DNA of 64,000 bases from Candidatus Thiocaldithrix dubininis (GTDB lineage: Bacteria > Pseudomonadota > Gammaproteobacteria > Thiotrichales > Thiotrichaceae), in assembly GCA_029972135.1 (NCBI GenBank), contig CP124755.1, positions 1,240,001-1,304,000 of the forward strand, in the 5' to 3' direction. Shown here piece after piece: positions 11,505-22,263 of the stretch. The translations under genes were made by a program, and so were the position numbers. Within the stretch, counting starts at the first letter, position 1. Each line of letters starts with the position of its first letter. Below the pieces are notes generated by a model, which was given only the letters and a program-made list of their open reading frames with translations, ran no database searches and was not told the origin of the DNA.

Positions 11505-12227
11505 TTAACCTCCAAATGATGGGCTACTGCTAGAAGACCCGCCGGAACTACTGCCAAATGATGAACCACTTGGGCGGTTACTGGGGTTAGCAGCACTATT
11601 ACCACTACCAAAAAATCCTGATTTAGGTTGCGCCTGTGAGGGTGTACCGGGGCGAGTTTGATTGACGCCTCGTGTATCCATTCCGCCTCCCATTGGGCGA
11701 CTAATCGAAGAAGGATAGCGCTGTTGGTACTGTTGTTGATTGCGTTGAAAATTGGAGTTGCCCATTAATTTATTGGCAATCATACCACCCACTAACGCCC
11801 CTGCGGCAGAGGCTAACAGGGTTTCACCTAAACTTAGCCCCTGATTTTCGGCTACAGGTTGAGCGAGTTTTGATGTGCCGTCTTCTACTTTCTTAGCCTC
11901 CGCTTCTGCAATTTGTTTTAGCTCCGCTTCTGAAAGAATCCGTTCTTTGCCATCCATATCCTTTAAAATAGCCCGTGTGCCTTCTGCCGAAGGATATTGC
12001 TCTTTAACCTCGTAGGTATCAGGATTCTTGCCGGTTTGTTGAATGACCATAAACAGCCCTTGCTGCTTATTATTATTGACGGCATCGGAAACGCTGGTAT
12101 TCGGTTTTTCAGCAGGTGGAGTTGAGGGTTGATCACCCCCACAACCTTGTAAGCTCGCTAGAATGGTAAAGCCCAAACTTCCAACCATTGAATACGACAC
12201 GATAGATTTAATATAGGGTTTGTTCAT
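11505..12227 (-). CDS. Gly/Ser-rich lipoprotein paired with the YgiC-like ligase (YgiB-like position)
   Basis: The product is 240 residues from the ATG at 12227, chosen because GGAGTGG precedes it and it gives a signal peptide ending in the lipobox LQGC. A charged region follows (about 55-130, EVKEQYPSAEGTRAILKDMDG and KERILSEAELKQIAEAEAKK). Then a Gly-zipper-like hydrophobic stretch (ASAAGALVGGMIANKLMG), a Gln/Tyr/Arg-rich piece and a C-terminal Ser/Gly-rich tail ending SFGG. The position directly before a YgiC-like gene and the overall layout suggest the YgiB/DUF1190 lipoprotein family. I infer this from layout, not from a strong motif. It is probably anchored in the outer membrane. Confidence 0.7.
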   Translation of the reverse strand: MNKPYIKSIVSYSMVGSLGFTILASLQGCGGDQPSTPPAEKPNTSVSDAVNNNKQQGLFMVIQQTGKNPDTYEVKEQYPSAEGTRAILKDMDGKERILSEAELKQIAEAEAKKVEDGTSKLAQPVAENQGLSLGETLLASAAGALVGGMIANKLMGNSNFQRNQQQYQQRYPSSISRPMGGGMDTRGVNQTRPGTPSQAQPKSGFFGSGNSAANPSNRPSGSSFGSSSGGSSSSSPSFGG

Positions 12228-12410
12228 AATCCACTCCATCCAATATTTAGTTTCAAGATAGCGGAGTTGTTCGCAAAAAGCCAATTTCCCTTTTGGGATT
12301 GATCTAGGACTTGCGGCCAATTATCTGAAAAGTAATGCAGGCTGCTACAGCTTTAAGCATAATTCTTTCACCGTTTGTAACGGTTAATTAATATAACAAT
12401 AAGGATTTCT

Positions 12411-12947
12411 ATGAAACGTATTATTATACTCGCTATTAGCAGTTTTGTTCTATTTACTCACTCTTTCGTTTTTGCCGATGTTATAAACATTAATAAAGCA
12501 GATGTTGCTGCTTTAGATAAACTGAATGGTATTGGCGCGAAAAAAGCTGAATCTATTATTGCATGGCGTGATAAACACGGTGAATTTAAATCGCTCGAGG
12601 CAATTAAAGATGTACCCGGTATTGGCGATAAACTATTTGAAAAAATTAAAAATGATATTGCCTTAACCGATGCAGCACCTAGCACCAATACAGCTAGTGT
12701 AGAGCCAGCTAAGGTTGAAACGCCTACGCCTATTACGGCTGCTCAGCCTGCTACAACCTCTACTAATAGTATAGCAGCAGTCAATACAAATGCCGTGCCT
12801 GCGGAAACCGTAAAAACGACTGAAACTAAAGACAATAATGCTGTGCCTACTAAAATAGAAACGTCTGCCCCTGCTAATACCAGTTCTAATACTTCTGTTA
12901 GCACGCCAACCCCCAATACTACGGTAGTTGCAGAGAAAAAATCGTAA
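12411..12947 (+). CDS. Secreted ComEA-like helix-hairpin-helix protein with low-complexity tail
   Basis: A 178-residue protein. It has a signal peptide (MKRIIILAISSFVLF, cleavage near VFA) and then a tandem HhH domain at residues 23-85 that starts with INKADVAALDKLNGIGAKKAESIIAWR and continues to VPGIGDKLFEKI. That is the DNA-binding ComEA type used in natural transformation. From about residue 90 the rest is low-complexity Thr/Pro/Ala/Asn with a basic end. The mature protein should be periplasmic, where ComEA pulls incoming DNA across the outer membrane. The long tail is unusual, since minimal proteobacterial ComEA proteins end soon after the HhH domain. No other com gene is next to it. Confidence 0.85.
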   Translation: MKRIIILAISSFVLFTHSFVFADVININKADVAALDKLNGIGAKKAESIIAWRDKHGEFKSLEAIKDVPGIGDKLFEKIKNDIALTDAAPSTNTASVEPAKVETPTPITAAQPATTSTNSIAAVNTNAVPAETVKTTETKDNNAVPTKIETSAPANTSSNTSVSTPTPNTTVVAEKKS

Positions 12948-12961
12948 GTATTTTGCTAACA

Positions 12962-12996
12962 TTAAACAAAGTTAGTTTTAAGCTAGCTTTGTTTAA
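12962..12996 (+). terminator. Hairpin between the ComEA-like gene and galE
   Basis: TTAAACAAAGTTAG at 12962-12975 pairs with CTAGCTTTGTTTAA at 12983-12996 with one G-T wobble. It ends 22 bases before galE. A T-tract on the 3' side is poor, so the function is uncertain. Confidence 0.5.
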
Positions 12997-13018
12997 CCAA
13001 TTTCTAATTTGAATAATA

Positions 13019-14050
13019 ATGTCTAAAAGTTTGGTTGTATTGGTGACAGGGGGCGCAGGCTATATTGGTTCTCATACTTGTGTAGAATTAATTAACGCTG
13101 GTTATCAAATTATCGTGCTTGATAATCTATGTAATAGCTCAATTGAAGCCCTACAGCGCGTACAAAGCATTTGTCAGTGTGCACCCATTCCCTTTATACA
13201 AGCTGATATACGTGATAAAGCTGCTTTAAATAAGCTATTTGAGCACTATAACATTGAGAGCGTGATTCACTTTGCGGGTTTAAAAGCTGTAGGGGAGTCC
13301 GTCGAACAACCGCTACGTTATTATGATAATAATGTGCTGGGTACAGTCAATTTGTTGCAAGTGATGCAGCAACATAACGTTAAAAAAATAGTATTTAGTT
13401 CTTCTGCCACCGTTTATGGTGATCCGCATACTACGCCAATTCTAGAAGATTTTCCTCTATCGGCGACTAATCCTTACGGTCGTTCTAAGTTGATGATTGA
13501 AGATATTTTGCGAGATTTGTATCGCTCGGATGCTAGTTGGCAAATGGCTTTATTACGCTACTTCAATCCAGTAGGTGCGCATTCTAGCGGGCAAATTGGT
13601 GAAGACCCTAAAGGTATTCCCAATAATCTGATGCCTTATGTCGCAAGGGTCGCGGTAGGCACTTATGATTACTTATCCGTGTTCGGTGGTGATTATTCAA
13701 CGCCTGATGGTACGGGGGTACGTGATTATATTCATGTAGTGGATTTAGCTAAAGGACATGTAAAAGCTTTACAAGCTTTTGCTAAACCTGATACAGCCCA
13801 TTTGATCACTGTGAATTTAGGTACGGGACAGGGCTATTCGGTATTGGATATGGTGAAGGCATTTTCACAAGCCATCCAACGCGATATTCCTTATAAAATA
13901 GTCGCCCGTCGGGCTGGCGATGTCGCTTGTTGTTTTGCTGATCCAGCCGCCGCCTATAAAATTTTAGAATGGAAGGCAGAAAAAACTTTGCTAGATATGT
14001 GTGAAGATACATGGCGTTGGCAAAGTCAAAATCCGCAAGGTTACGCCTGA
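13019..14050 (+). CDS. galE: UDP-glucose 4-epimerase
   Basis: A 343-residue short-chain dehydrogenase-type epimerase that interconverts UDP-glucose and UDP-galactose with bound NAD. The NAD loop is GGAGYIGSH. The catalytic set is visible as SSSATVYG (Ser/Thr) and the YxxxK motif in NPYGRSKLMIE. The substrate region RYFNPVGAHSSGQIGEDP is intact. The next gene, 52 bases downstream on the same strand, is a polysaccharide export lipoprotein, so the sugar nucleotide probably feeds an exopolysaccharide. No other polysaccharide genes are visible in the window. Confidence 0.95.
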   Translation: MSKSLVVLVTGGAGYIGSHTCVELINAGYQIIVLDNLCNSSIEALQRVQSICQCAPIPFIQADIRDKAALNKLFEHYNIESVIHFAGLKAVGESVEQPLRYYDNNVLGTVNLLQVMQQHNVKKIVFSSSATVYGDPHTTPILEDFPLSATNPYGRSKLMIEDILRDLYRSDASWQMALLRYFNPVGAHSSGQIGEDPKGIPNNLMPYVARVAVGTYDYLSVFGGDYSTPDGTGVRDYIHVVDLAKGHVKALQAFAKPDTAHLITVNLGTGQGYSVLDMVKAFSQAIQRDIPYKIVARRAGDVACCFADPAAAYKILEWKAEKTLLDMCEDTWRWQSQNPQGYA

Positions 14051-14102
14051 TTCCATAGATCTAGGCGAACCTCAATAACGATATAACAGCGAGGTCTGCC
14101 GA

Positions 14103-14783
14103 ATGCGATACTATTGGCTATTACCCTTAACCGTATTCAATGTCTGGGGTTTAAGCGCGTGTACCAGTGTACCACGTCCTGCTCCCGCGCCGTATTTACC
14201 AACGGTAACCGTGCCTGTGCAACGTTCAGTACAGGCTTATACGGGGCATGATCAAATCTCATCGCAAGATTTACTCGAAATCAGTGTGTATAAAGTGCCA
14301 GATTTATCTAAAACAGTACGAGTAGATGATTTTGGTAATATTACATTGCCTTTAATTGGCGTAGTAAGCGTGGCAGGCAAAACCTCAATTGAGGTCGAGC
14401 AATTGTTGGCGCAACGTTTAAGCCAAGACTATATGCATAATCCGCAAGTGAATGTGTTGGTTAAAGAAGCTACGCGTAGTCGCTTTAGCGTAGATGGAGA
14501 GGTAGTAAAACCCGGTATTTACCCAATGGCTAGCAGCATGACTTTCTTACAAGCAATGGCCGCAGCGGGTGGCACAACTAAATTATCTGATAATCGTCGG
14601 GCGATTTTGTATCGCGGTAATCAACGCTATATGGTGAATTTGGAAGCCATTCGTTTGGGTTATATGCCTGATCCAGTGATTCAAGCAGATGACCGTATTG
14701 TGTTTGTGCAATCGAATGAAAAGGTAACGGCGGAAACCATTAGTACCTTATTGCCTGCATTGGGAAGTCTACGCAGTTATTGA
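14103..14783 (+). CDS. Wza-like polysaccharide export lipoprotein
   Basis: The product is 226 residues. A lipoprotein signal ends in the lipobox LSAC, followed by a Pro-rich linker. A Poly_export domain follows (about 48-130), with DLLEISVYKVPDLSKTVRVDDFGNITLPLIGVV and the later LAQRLSQDYMHNPQVNVLVKE. Then comes one SLBB domain (SRFSVDGEVVKPGIYPMAS to FVQSN). This is shorter than Wza, as in many small outer-membrane export lipoproteins that have a single SLBB. GAGG lies about 10 bases before the ATG. Its stop overlaps by 7 bases the end of the convergent DUF3465 gene. Wzc- or Wzy-type partners are not in the window. Confidence 0.9.
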   Translation: MRYYWLLPLTVFNVWGLSACTSVPRPAPAPYLPTVTVPVQRSVQAYTGHDQISSQDLLEISVYKVPDLSKTVRVDDFGNITLPLIGVVSVAGKTSIEVEQLLAQRLSQDYMHNPQVNVLVKEATRSRFSVDGEVVKPGIYPMASSMTFLQAMAAAGGTTKLSDNRRAILYRGNQRYMVNLEAIRLGYMPDPVIQADDRIVFVQSNEKVTAETISTLLPALGSLRSY

Positions 14784-15247
14784 TAACGCTGGTCGCGGTA
14801 TTCAATCCAGCCGCCTTGACCACCTTGTGGGTCGTGATGCGTCCAATGCATGACGCCCCCTTTGTCATTTGCAATAAATTCGCCATTAATAATAATGGGT
14901 TGCCCGCTTTGTGCGGGTACACGTTTGGCTAGATCCAAATTATGCGCAACCAATACCACGATATCGGGTGCTAACTTCACCAAAAAACGTTGATGCCGAG
15001 CGCCTTCATTGTCATCTGGCAATAATTTGAGTACTTCACCTTTAATAATGGTGCGAAATTTTGCATTAGGATTTAAACGCGCGGTGCGAATTTGCTCGGT
15101 GGCTTGCTGATAAGCCGTATCGGTTTGGCTTGAATGTGTGGAGGGTGTAGGAGTGGGGGGAGACGCTGGCTTAACATAATGATACAGTCCAAAGCAGAAT
15201 GCACCAATCAATAGTAGAATTGTTTTAAGCCAGCGATTTTGTTGCAT
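14777..15247 (-). CDS. DUF3465 protein with N-terminal membrane anchor
   Basis: A 156-residue protein with an N-terminal hydrophobic segment (TILLLIGAFCFGLYHYV) and a Ser/Thr/Pro linker. The DUF3465 domain from about residue 60 carries IKGEVLKLLPDDNEGARHQRFLVKL and ends in MHWTHHDPQGGQGGWIEYRDQRYQ. The domain looks like a small beta-rich fold that binds something outside the cytoplasm; no function is known to me. It starts 2 bases after the GTPase gene and is the last gene of a three-gene minus-strand operon with two GTPases. Confidence 0.8.
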   Translation of the reverse strand: MQQNRWLKTILLLIGAFCFGLYHYVKPASPPTPTPSTHSSQTDTAYQQATEQIRTARLNPNAKFRTIIKGEVLKLLPDDNEGARHQRFLVKLAPDIVVLVAHNLDLAKRVPAQSGQPIIINGEFIANDKGGVMHWTHHDPQGGQGGWIEYRDQRYQ

Positions 15248-15249
15248 AA

Positions 15250-16665
15250 TTAGTCTTTTACGGTTTTGCGTAAGTAGTCCATGATTTCTTCGCGAGCCGT
15301 ACTTAAGACAGAATCGCGGTCAAGGGATTCTAAAATTTGCTGTACGGTTAATTTAGGTCCTAATTCACCCCATGACTTACCGTTTGCCAACCATTTCTCT
15401 GCCACTTTACCAACAATCAAGGTGCTATACCAAGCCACTGCACCTTGGGCTACCCCCGTAATAATGGTGGACAAGCCAACAGTCGTTAGTTTTAAAGCAC
15501 TTGATAATAAATGAATAGCCCAAACCGTACCCATAATGAGCATCATTTCCGCCAAAATGGCCCGCACTAATTCGCCAGCTTCCGCTTTGGATAAAGGCAA
15601 ACCGTATAGACGTGATAAGTGCATAATCATACTGGCATCAATCACAGCGACCGCCACTAGATCAGCCACCGGAATGGGGTTTAATGCCACCGTAATGCCT
15701 TTAGCAAGACAATACATATGAATCGTTTTATCACCCAATTCCTTTTTAACCGCCAAAATACGTTCACCCATTTCGGTGGTGAGATTGCTGGCAAACATAG
15801 ATGCATTGATAGCTGATAAAGTCTTGCCCTCTGCTTCGACAATATCCCAAATACGGGCTTTTAATGCCCCGATATTCACCGGGCGCTCGCGGATACCTTC
15901 CCGTTCTTCACCATCTTCGTCAATGAAAATAACGGTCTGGCGCTTAGGTTGTGCGGTCGTAAAAATAATATTTTCAGGGCTAACAACACCTTGAGTGCGA
16001 TTACGTAGTACGCTGCGTAATTCGCGTTGTTCTTCCTCTGTATAACGATCCGCTTTATTCACCACTAAAATCGTGGGGCGATGCGAAGTAGCCACGGTTT
16101 TTAAGGCTTCATATTCGACTTCGGTTAAATCGCTATCCACCACGAATAGCACTAAATCTGCCCGTTTGGCCACATCATGCGCTAATTTTTCGCGGGCTTC
16201 GCCGTCAATTTCATTAATGCCGGGCGTGTCAATTAAGAATACGCCACCGTCTGCGTACTCATTCCACTGCTGCATATTAGCGGTTTTGGTTTCACCGTGT
16301 AATACACTGACACTAAAAGCTTCTTTGCCGATCAAAGCGTTCAATAAAGACGATTTGCCAACGCTGACGCGTCCAAATACTGCAATATGTAAATAACCGT
16401 TTTCCAGCTTATCTAGCATATTGCGCACTTGGGAATACTCGTCGCGCAAACTTTCCCGTACTTTATCGGGAATTCGCACATCGTCTAATAATTGGCGCAA
16501 ACTTTCGGTTGCCAGCAAAACGTGCTTATCACCGCTGCTTTGCGAATTGGTTGTTGTTTCCTCCGGTTGGCTAACAGTAACCGGGGCTGTCTCAGCTTTC
16601 TTTGTTCCGATACTGTTCAACAACCAATCTGGCAAATGTTTTTGTACGTTCTTCCAGATTTCCAC
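15250..16665 (-). CDS. Dynamin/Era-like GTPase with DUF697-type membrane domain (second of a pair)
   Basis: A 471-residue GTPase. G1 is GRVSVGKSSLLNAL, G3 is DTPGINE and G4 is NKAD, in the order of TRAFAC GTPases. The C-terminal half (about 310-430) is hydrophobic and includes LNPIPVADLVAVAVIDASMI, typical of DUF697 (YcjF-like) GTPases that associate with membranes. The start is GTG at 16665, supported by AGGAGA about 6 bases before it; this puts the first 74 bases inside the end of the upstream GTPase gene. Substrate and partners are unknown. The close pairing suggests that the two GTPases work together. Confidence 0.85.
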   Translation of the reverse strand: MEIWKNVQKHLPDWLLNSIGTKKAETAPVTVSQPEETTTNSQSSGDKHVLLATESLRQLLDDVRIPDKVRESLRDEYSQVRNMLDKLENGYLHIAVFGRVSVGKSSLLNALIGKEAFSVSVLHGETKTANMQQWNEYADGGVFLIDTPGINEIDGEAREKLAHDVAKRADLVLFVVDSDLTEVEYEALKTVATSHRPTILVVNKADRYTEEEQRELRSVLRNRTQGVVSPENIIFTTAQPKRQTVIFIDEDGEEREGIRERPVNIGALKARIWDIVEAEGKTLSAINASMFASNLTTEMGERILAVKKELGDKTIHMYCLAKGITVALNPIPVADLVAVAVIDASMIMHLSRLYGLPLSKAEAGELVRAILAEMMLIMGTVWAIHLLSSALKLTTVGLSTIITGVAQGAVAWYSTLIVGKVAEKWLANGKSWGELGPKLTVQQILESLDRDSVLSTAREEIMDYLRKTVKD

Positions 16666-18106
16666 TCAACATCTCCTGAAAAGTTACGGCCGCTGTTGCG
16701 GGCTTTAAACTACCTTTTTCTTCCAAGGTATGGCTCACAGCATGACCCAAAGCATCAAAAATTAAACCGTATGCCACGGCATGAATTAAACCACCGGCGA
16801 CTGTACCAATGCCGGGAAAGGCTTTTAACCCATTACCCGCCACCGCTAGTAAGATCGGTAAGCTTTTTTTCAATTGACCTTGGCTAAAATTAAAGAATTC
16901 GTCGATATCCAATTGCCGCACGGGTACGCCATACAATTTGCATAAGTCTTGTACCATGCGTGTCCCAATAACACCCTGAACTACTAAATCTGTGCCGGGT
17001 GTAACAGATGCCAATGCGCCTAAGATCGCCTTGATTGTTGAACTACGGATAATTTTCTCAGATTCTTGTTGGCGGAATTCTATACGGGTGTTATCCAGTT
17101 TGTCTTGTACCATATGGTACACACTGGCATCGCGTAACTGCGTTAATTGCTCCAGATGCTGGTCAATTTCTGTTTGTAAATAATCAGCTAAAGCTTTAAC
17201 GATAACCTTGCGCGGGCGTTGAATCGTTTCTTCACGCCCATCCGGAAAAATGCGTAATACTTCTTCAGTGCCACCACCTTGAATAAACACAACAGTAGGT
17301 GGATTTTGGACATTAAAGCGTGATTGAATACGTTCAACAATTTGCTTACGCTCATCATTGGTATACTGATCTGCTTTATTAACCGCGATTACCATAGGCT
17401 TACCAAATTCAGCCAGTTCCAGAATATCCTCATACTGACTACGGGTTAAATCCGAGTCGGTAACATACACCACAATTTGCGCCCGTATGGCTTCTTGACG
17501 CGACATTTCATCTAAGAAACCGTCTGCTTCATTGCGTCCCGGTAAATCTGTTAATAATAGTTTGTCACCATTTGCTGTTTGCCACGTGTATTCATGAATT
17601 TCACGCGTTGAACCTCCTTTTAAACTAATTTCCACGCCTGCTTGCGGAATAATCGCTTTAATAATGGAGGATTTGCCCGTGCTGACATCACCAAAAAACG
17701 CAATGTGCACCTCGCCCGCTTGTTTACGTTCTTCAAGCTCCTGCAATTCTTCTTTAAGTTCGGCAATGTCTTCTTTTAATTCTGTATTATTACTACTAAC
17801 CGATTCAATTTCTTGAATCTCTTTAGTTAAGCTAGCTTGGGTAATCGGTTCAGTACGCGCTTGTGGCGGGGCTATTTTCGGTTTTTTACCACCCGATAAT
17901 AAGCGGTAGACCACCCATGCGCTTAACCCAATAATGACCAGAATCAGAATGGTATAAAAATAAAATAACCAACTGGGCAATTGGTGGAGTCGATCCCATA
18001 CCTCTAAAAAGCTTTGGGTCGCAAAGAACATAAATAGCAGCAACATGACTGTACCCACAATCACTAAACCTGCTGCCATCCAGCGGAGTTGAGCATTAAT
18101 CTTCAT
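16592..18106 (-). CDS. Membrane-anchored dynamin/Era-like GTPase (first of a pair)
   Basis: A 504-residue protein with two N-terminal membrane segments (about 10-30 and 48-68). A coiled coil follows (about 95-130, SNNTELKEDIAELKEELQEL). The GTPase domain has G1 GDVSTGKSSIIKAI, G3 DLPGRNE and G4 NKADQYT. The C-terminal DUF697-like hydrophobic region contains VTPGTDLVVQGVIGTRMVQDLCKLYG. The layout, with membrane anchor, GTPase and hydrophobic C-terminus, recalls bacterial dynamin-like or YcjX/YcjF-linked proteins, but this is not proof of membrane remodelling. It is the first gene of the operon and overlaps the next GTPase by 74 bases. Confidence 0.85.
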   Translation of the reverse strand: MKINAQLRWMAAGLVIVGTVMLLLFMFFATQSFLEVWDRLHQLPSWLFYFYTILILVIIGLSAWVVYRLLSGGKKPKIAPPQARTEPITQASLTKEIQEIESVSSNNTELKEDIAELKEELQELEERKQAGEVHIAFFGDVSTGKSSIIKAIIPQAGVEISLKGGSTREIHEYTWQTANGDKLLLTDLPGRNEADGFLDEMSRQEAIRAQIVVYVTDSDLTRSQYEDILELAEFGKPMVIAVNKADQYTNDERKQIVERIQSRFNVQNPPTVVFIQGGGTEEVLRIFPDGREETIQRPRKVIVKALADYLQTEIDQHLEQLTQLRDASVYHMVQDKLDNTRIEFRQQESEKIIRSSTIKAILGALASVTPGTDLVVQGVIGTRMVQDLCKLYGVPVRQLDIDEFFNFSQGQLKKSLPILLAVAGNGLKAFPGIGTVAGGLIHAVAYGLIFDALGHAVSHTLEEKGSLKPATAAVTFQEMLSGNLEERTKTFARLVVEQYRNKES

Positions 18107-18158
18107 TTTTTAGTCGCTTCTTTGCCAAATCCATTTTTCATCAAGTGCGCATTATCCA

Positions 18159-18186
18159 TTGAATGTAGGAGTAGGGGAAATATAAT
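18159..18186 (+). promoter_or_regulatory. Probable sigma-70 promoter of the PotB-like permease
   Basis: TTGAAT at 18159-18164, a 16-base spacer and a perfect TATAAT at 18181-18186. The transcript would begin about 27 bases before the TTG start. The divergent GTPase operon begins at 18106 on the other strand. Confidence 0.5.
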
Positions 18187-18219
18187 CATAGGTATGCAAC
18201 CCCTAAAGAGTACATAACC

Positions 18220-19092
18220 TTGCAACATCATTTCTTTAACTTTCGACGTAGTGCGATCCTGTTAACGCTAATTTGGTTAGCAATATTTGTGCTAATTCCG
18301 CATATTCTAGTCTTTCTTACTAGTTTTATGACGCCAGACTCCCAACACTTGGTCGTTTGGCCTATTACCTTGGATTCTTATAAACGTTTATGGGAGCCAT
18401 TGTATGTCGAAGTGTTAGGACACAGTGTGTGGCTGGCTTTTCTAACCACCGTTATGTGTTTCTTATTGGGGTATCCATTCGCATATATAGTAGCGCGTTT
18501 ACCTACGATGTGGCGCGGCATCTTACTTTTCTTGTTGGTGATACCGTTTTGGACTAACAGCTTGATTCGCACTTATGCCATTAAATTGATCTTAGGTAAC
18601 AAAGGGTTAATCAATCTTGCTTTGATGGGGTTAGGCATTACAGAAGAACCTATCGAATTGCTATACACCGAATTTGCTGTTGTATTTGGTCTAGTTTATG
18701 TGTTGTTACCGTTTATGATTTTGCCATTGGTTGCCAGCTTTGAAAAAGTGGATCAAAGCTTAATTGAAGCAGCAATGGATTTGGGCGCAAATTTTATACA
18801 ACGTTTATGGCATATTGTTTTGCCACTCACCATGCCGGGTATTGTAGCAGGTAGCTTAATTGTGTTTTTACCAGCAATGGGCATGTTCTATGTATCCGAT
18901 TTATTGGGCGGTGCTAAAAACTTATTAGTCGGCAATATTATTCGTAATCAATTTTTAGTGGTGCGCGATTGGCCATTTGGTTCGGCATTAAGTATGTCGT
19001 TAATTGTCATGATGGCGCTACTCATTTGGGTTTACTTTCGGGCCAATAAACGCATTGATCGCCAAGGCGGCTTGGATGATGATGGGATTTAG
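18220..19092 (+). CDS. PotB-like ABC transporter permease (orphan)
   Basis: A 290-residue inner-membrane permease of the spermidine/putrescine type. About six hydrophobic segments are visible. The EAA loop that docks to the ATPase is intact (SLIEAAMDLGANFIQRLWHIVLPLTMPGI), and SLLGYP-like and PFWTNSLIRTYA sequences match PotB. The start is TTG at 18220 with AAAGAG about 10 bases upstream. An ATPase (PotA), a second permease (PotC) and a binding protein (PotD) would be needed for transport, and none is adjacent: the flanks are a divergent GTPase and sucB. The partners may be elsewhere. Confidence 0.85.
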   Translation: MQHHFFNFRRSAILLTLIWLAIFVLIPHILVFLTSFMTPDSQHLVVWPITLDSYKRLWEPLYVEVLGHSVWLAFLTTVMCFLLGYPFAYIVARLPTMWRGILLFLLVIPFWTNSLIRTYAIKLILGNKGLINLALMGLGITEEPIELLYTEFAVVFGLVYVLLPFMILPLVASFEKVDQSLIEAAMDLGANFIQRLWHIVLPLTMPGIVAGSLIVFLPAMGMFYVSDLLGGAKNLLVGNIIRNQFLVVRDWPFGSALSMSLIVMMALLIWVYFRANKRIDRQGGLDDDGI

Positions 19093-19468
19093 TATGTCTT
19101 AGCATAAAATAATACGGTTAAGCTTTATGCCATAATTTGTATCAATGTTTGCGGTATAGTAGTATCTCCAACGGGTAGATAGTTTTTCACCAAAGTATTA
19201 TTGACAAATTCTGCACTATTTCGGGGAAAACGTTTTTAATTGAATTAGTGTCGACAATATAGCGGTAGGTTTCGTTGACGGGTAGGCTAAAAAGCGTATA
19301 ATTGTCGACAATTTGAGGTTATTCGCCGATTCTGACGCTTTTTTCTAGTGCTGAAACTGTGTCTCTAAAAACTAGAGCGGAAAACTACCCCCAAAATTAG
19401 ACTACATACCACCATTCAGTATTAGGCTTAATACTGTCGTAAAAATAAACGAGGAGGACGTTTAACGA
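19093..19468 (+). promoter_or_regulatory. 376-base gap upstream of sucB with palindromes
   Basis: No convincing reading frame. Two near-identical palindromic sites lie here: AGTGTCGACAAT at 19247-19258 and the perfect palindrome ATTGTCGACAAT at 19301-19312, with centres 54 bases apart. A perfect 8-bp inverted repeat, CAGTATTA/TAATACTG around GGCT, lies at 19417-19436, followed by the sucB ribosome site GAGGAGG. A TTGACA at 19201 has no matching -10 box. The gap probably holds the promoter and operator of the TCA operon. Confidence 0.5.
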
Positions 19469-22146
<2,678 letters not shown>

Positions 22147-22169
22147 TACCTGTTTAAGATAAGACGCTT

Positions 22170-22209
22170 AACGCCACGATCTGCTTTTTCAGCCGATTCG
22201 TGGCGTTTT
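22170..22209 (+). terminator. Hairpin after lpdA
   Basis: AACGCCACGA at 22170-22179 pairs perfectly with TCGTGGCGTT at 22198-22207 around an 18-base loop, followed by TTCG. Terminator or processing site between the sucB-lpdA and sucCD parts of the cluster. Confidence 0.65.
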
Positions 22210-22263
22210 CGTGACTAGCCCCTGATTTTCAAAGGGGTGTAATAATGCAAAGGAAGACTGAGG

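Noticed and set aside
19201-19229. TTGACA at 19201 as a sucB promoter
   Set aside because: No acceptable -10 box at 16-18 bases downstream.
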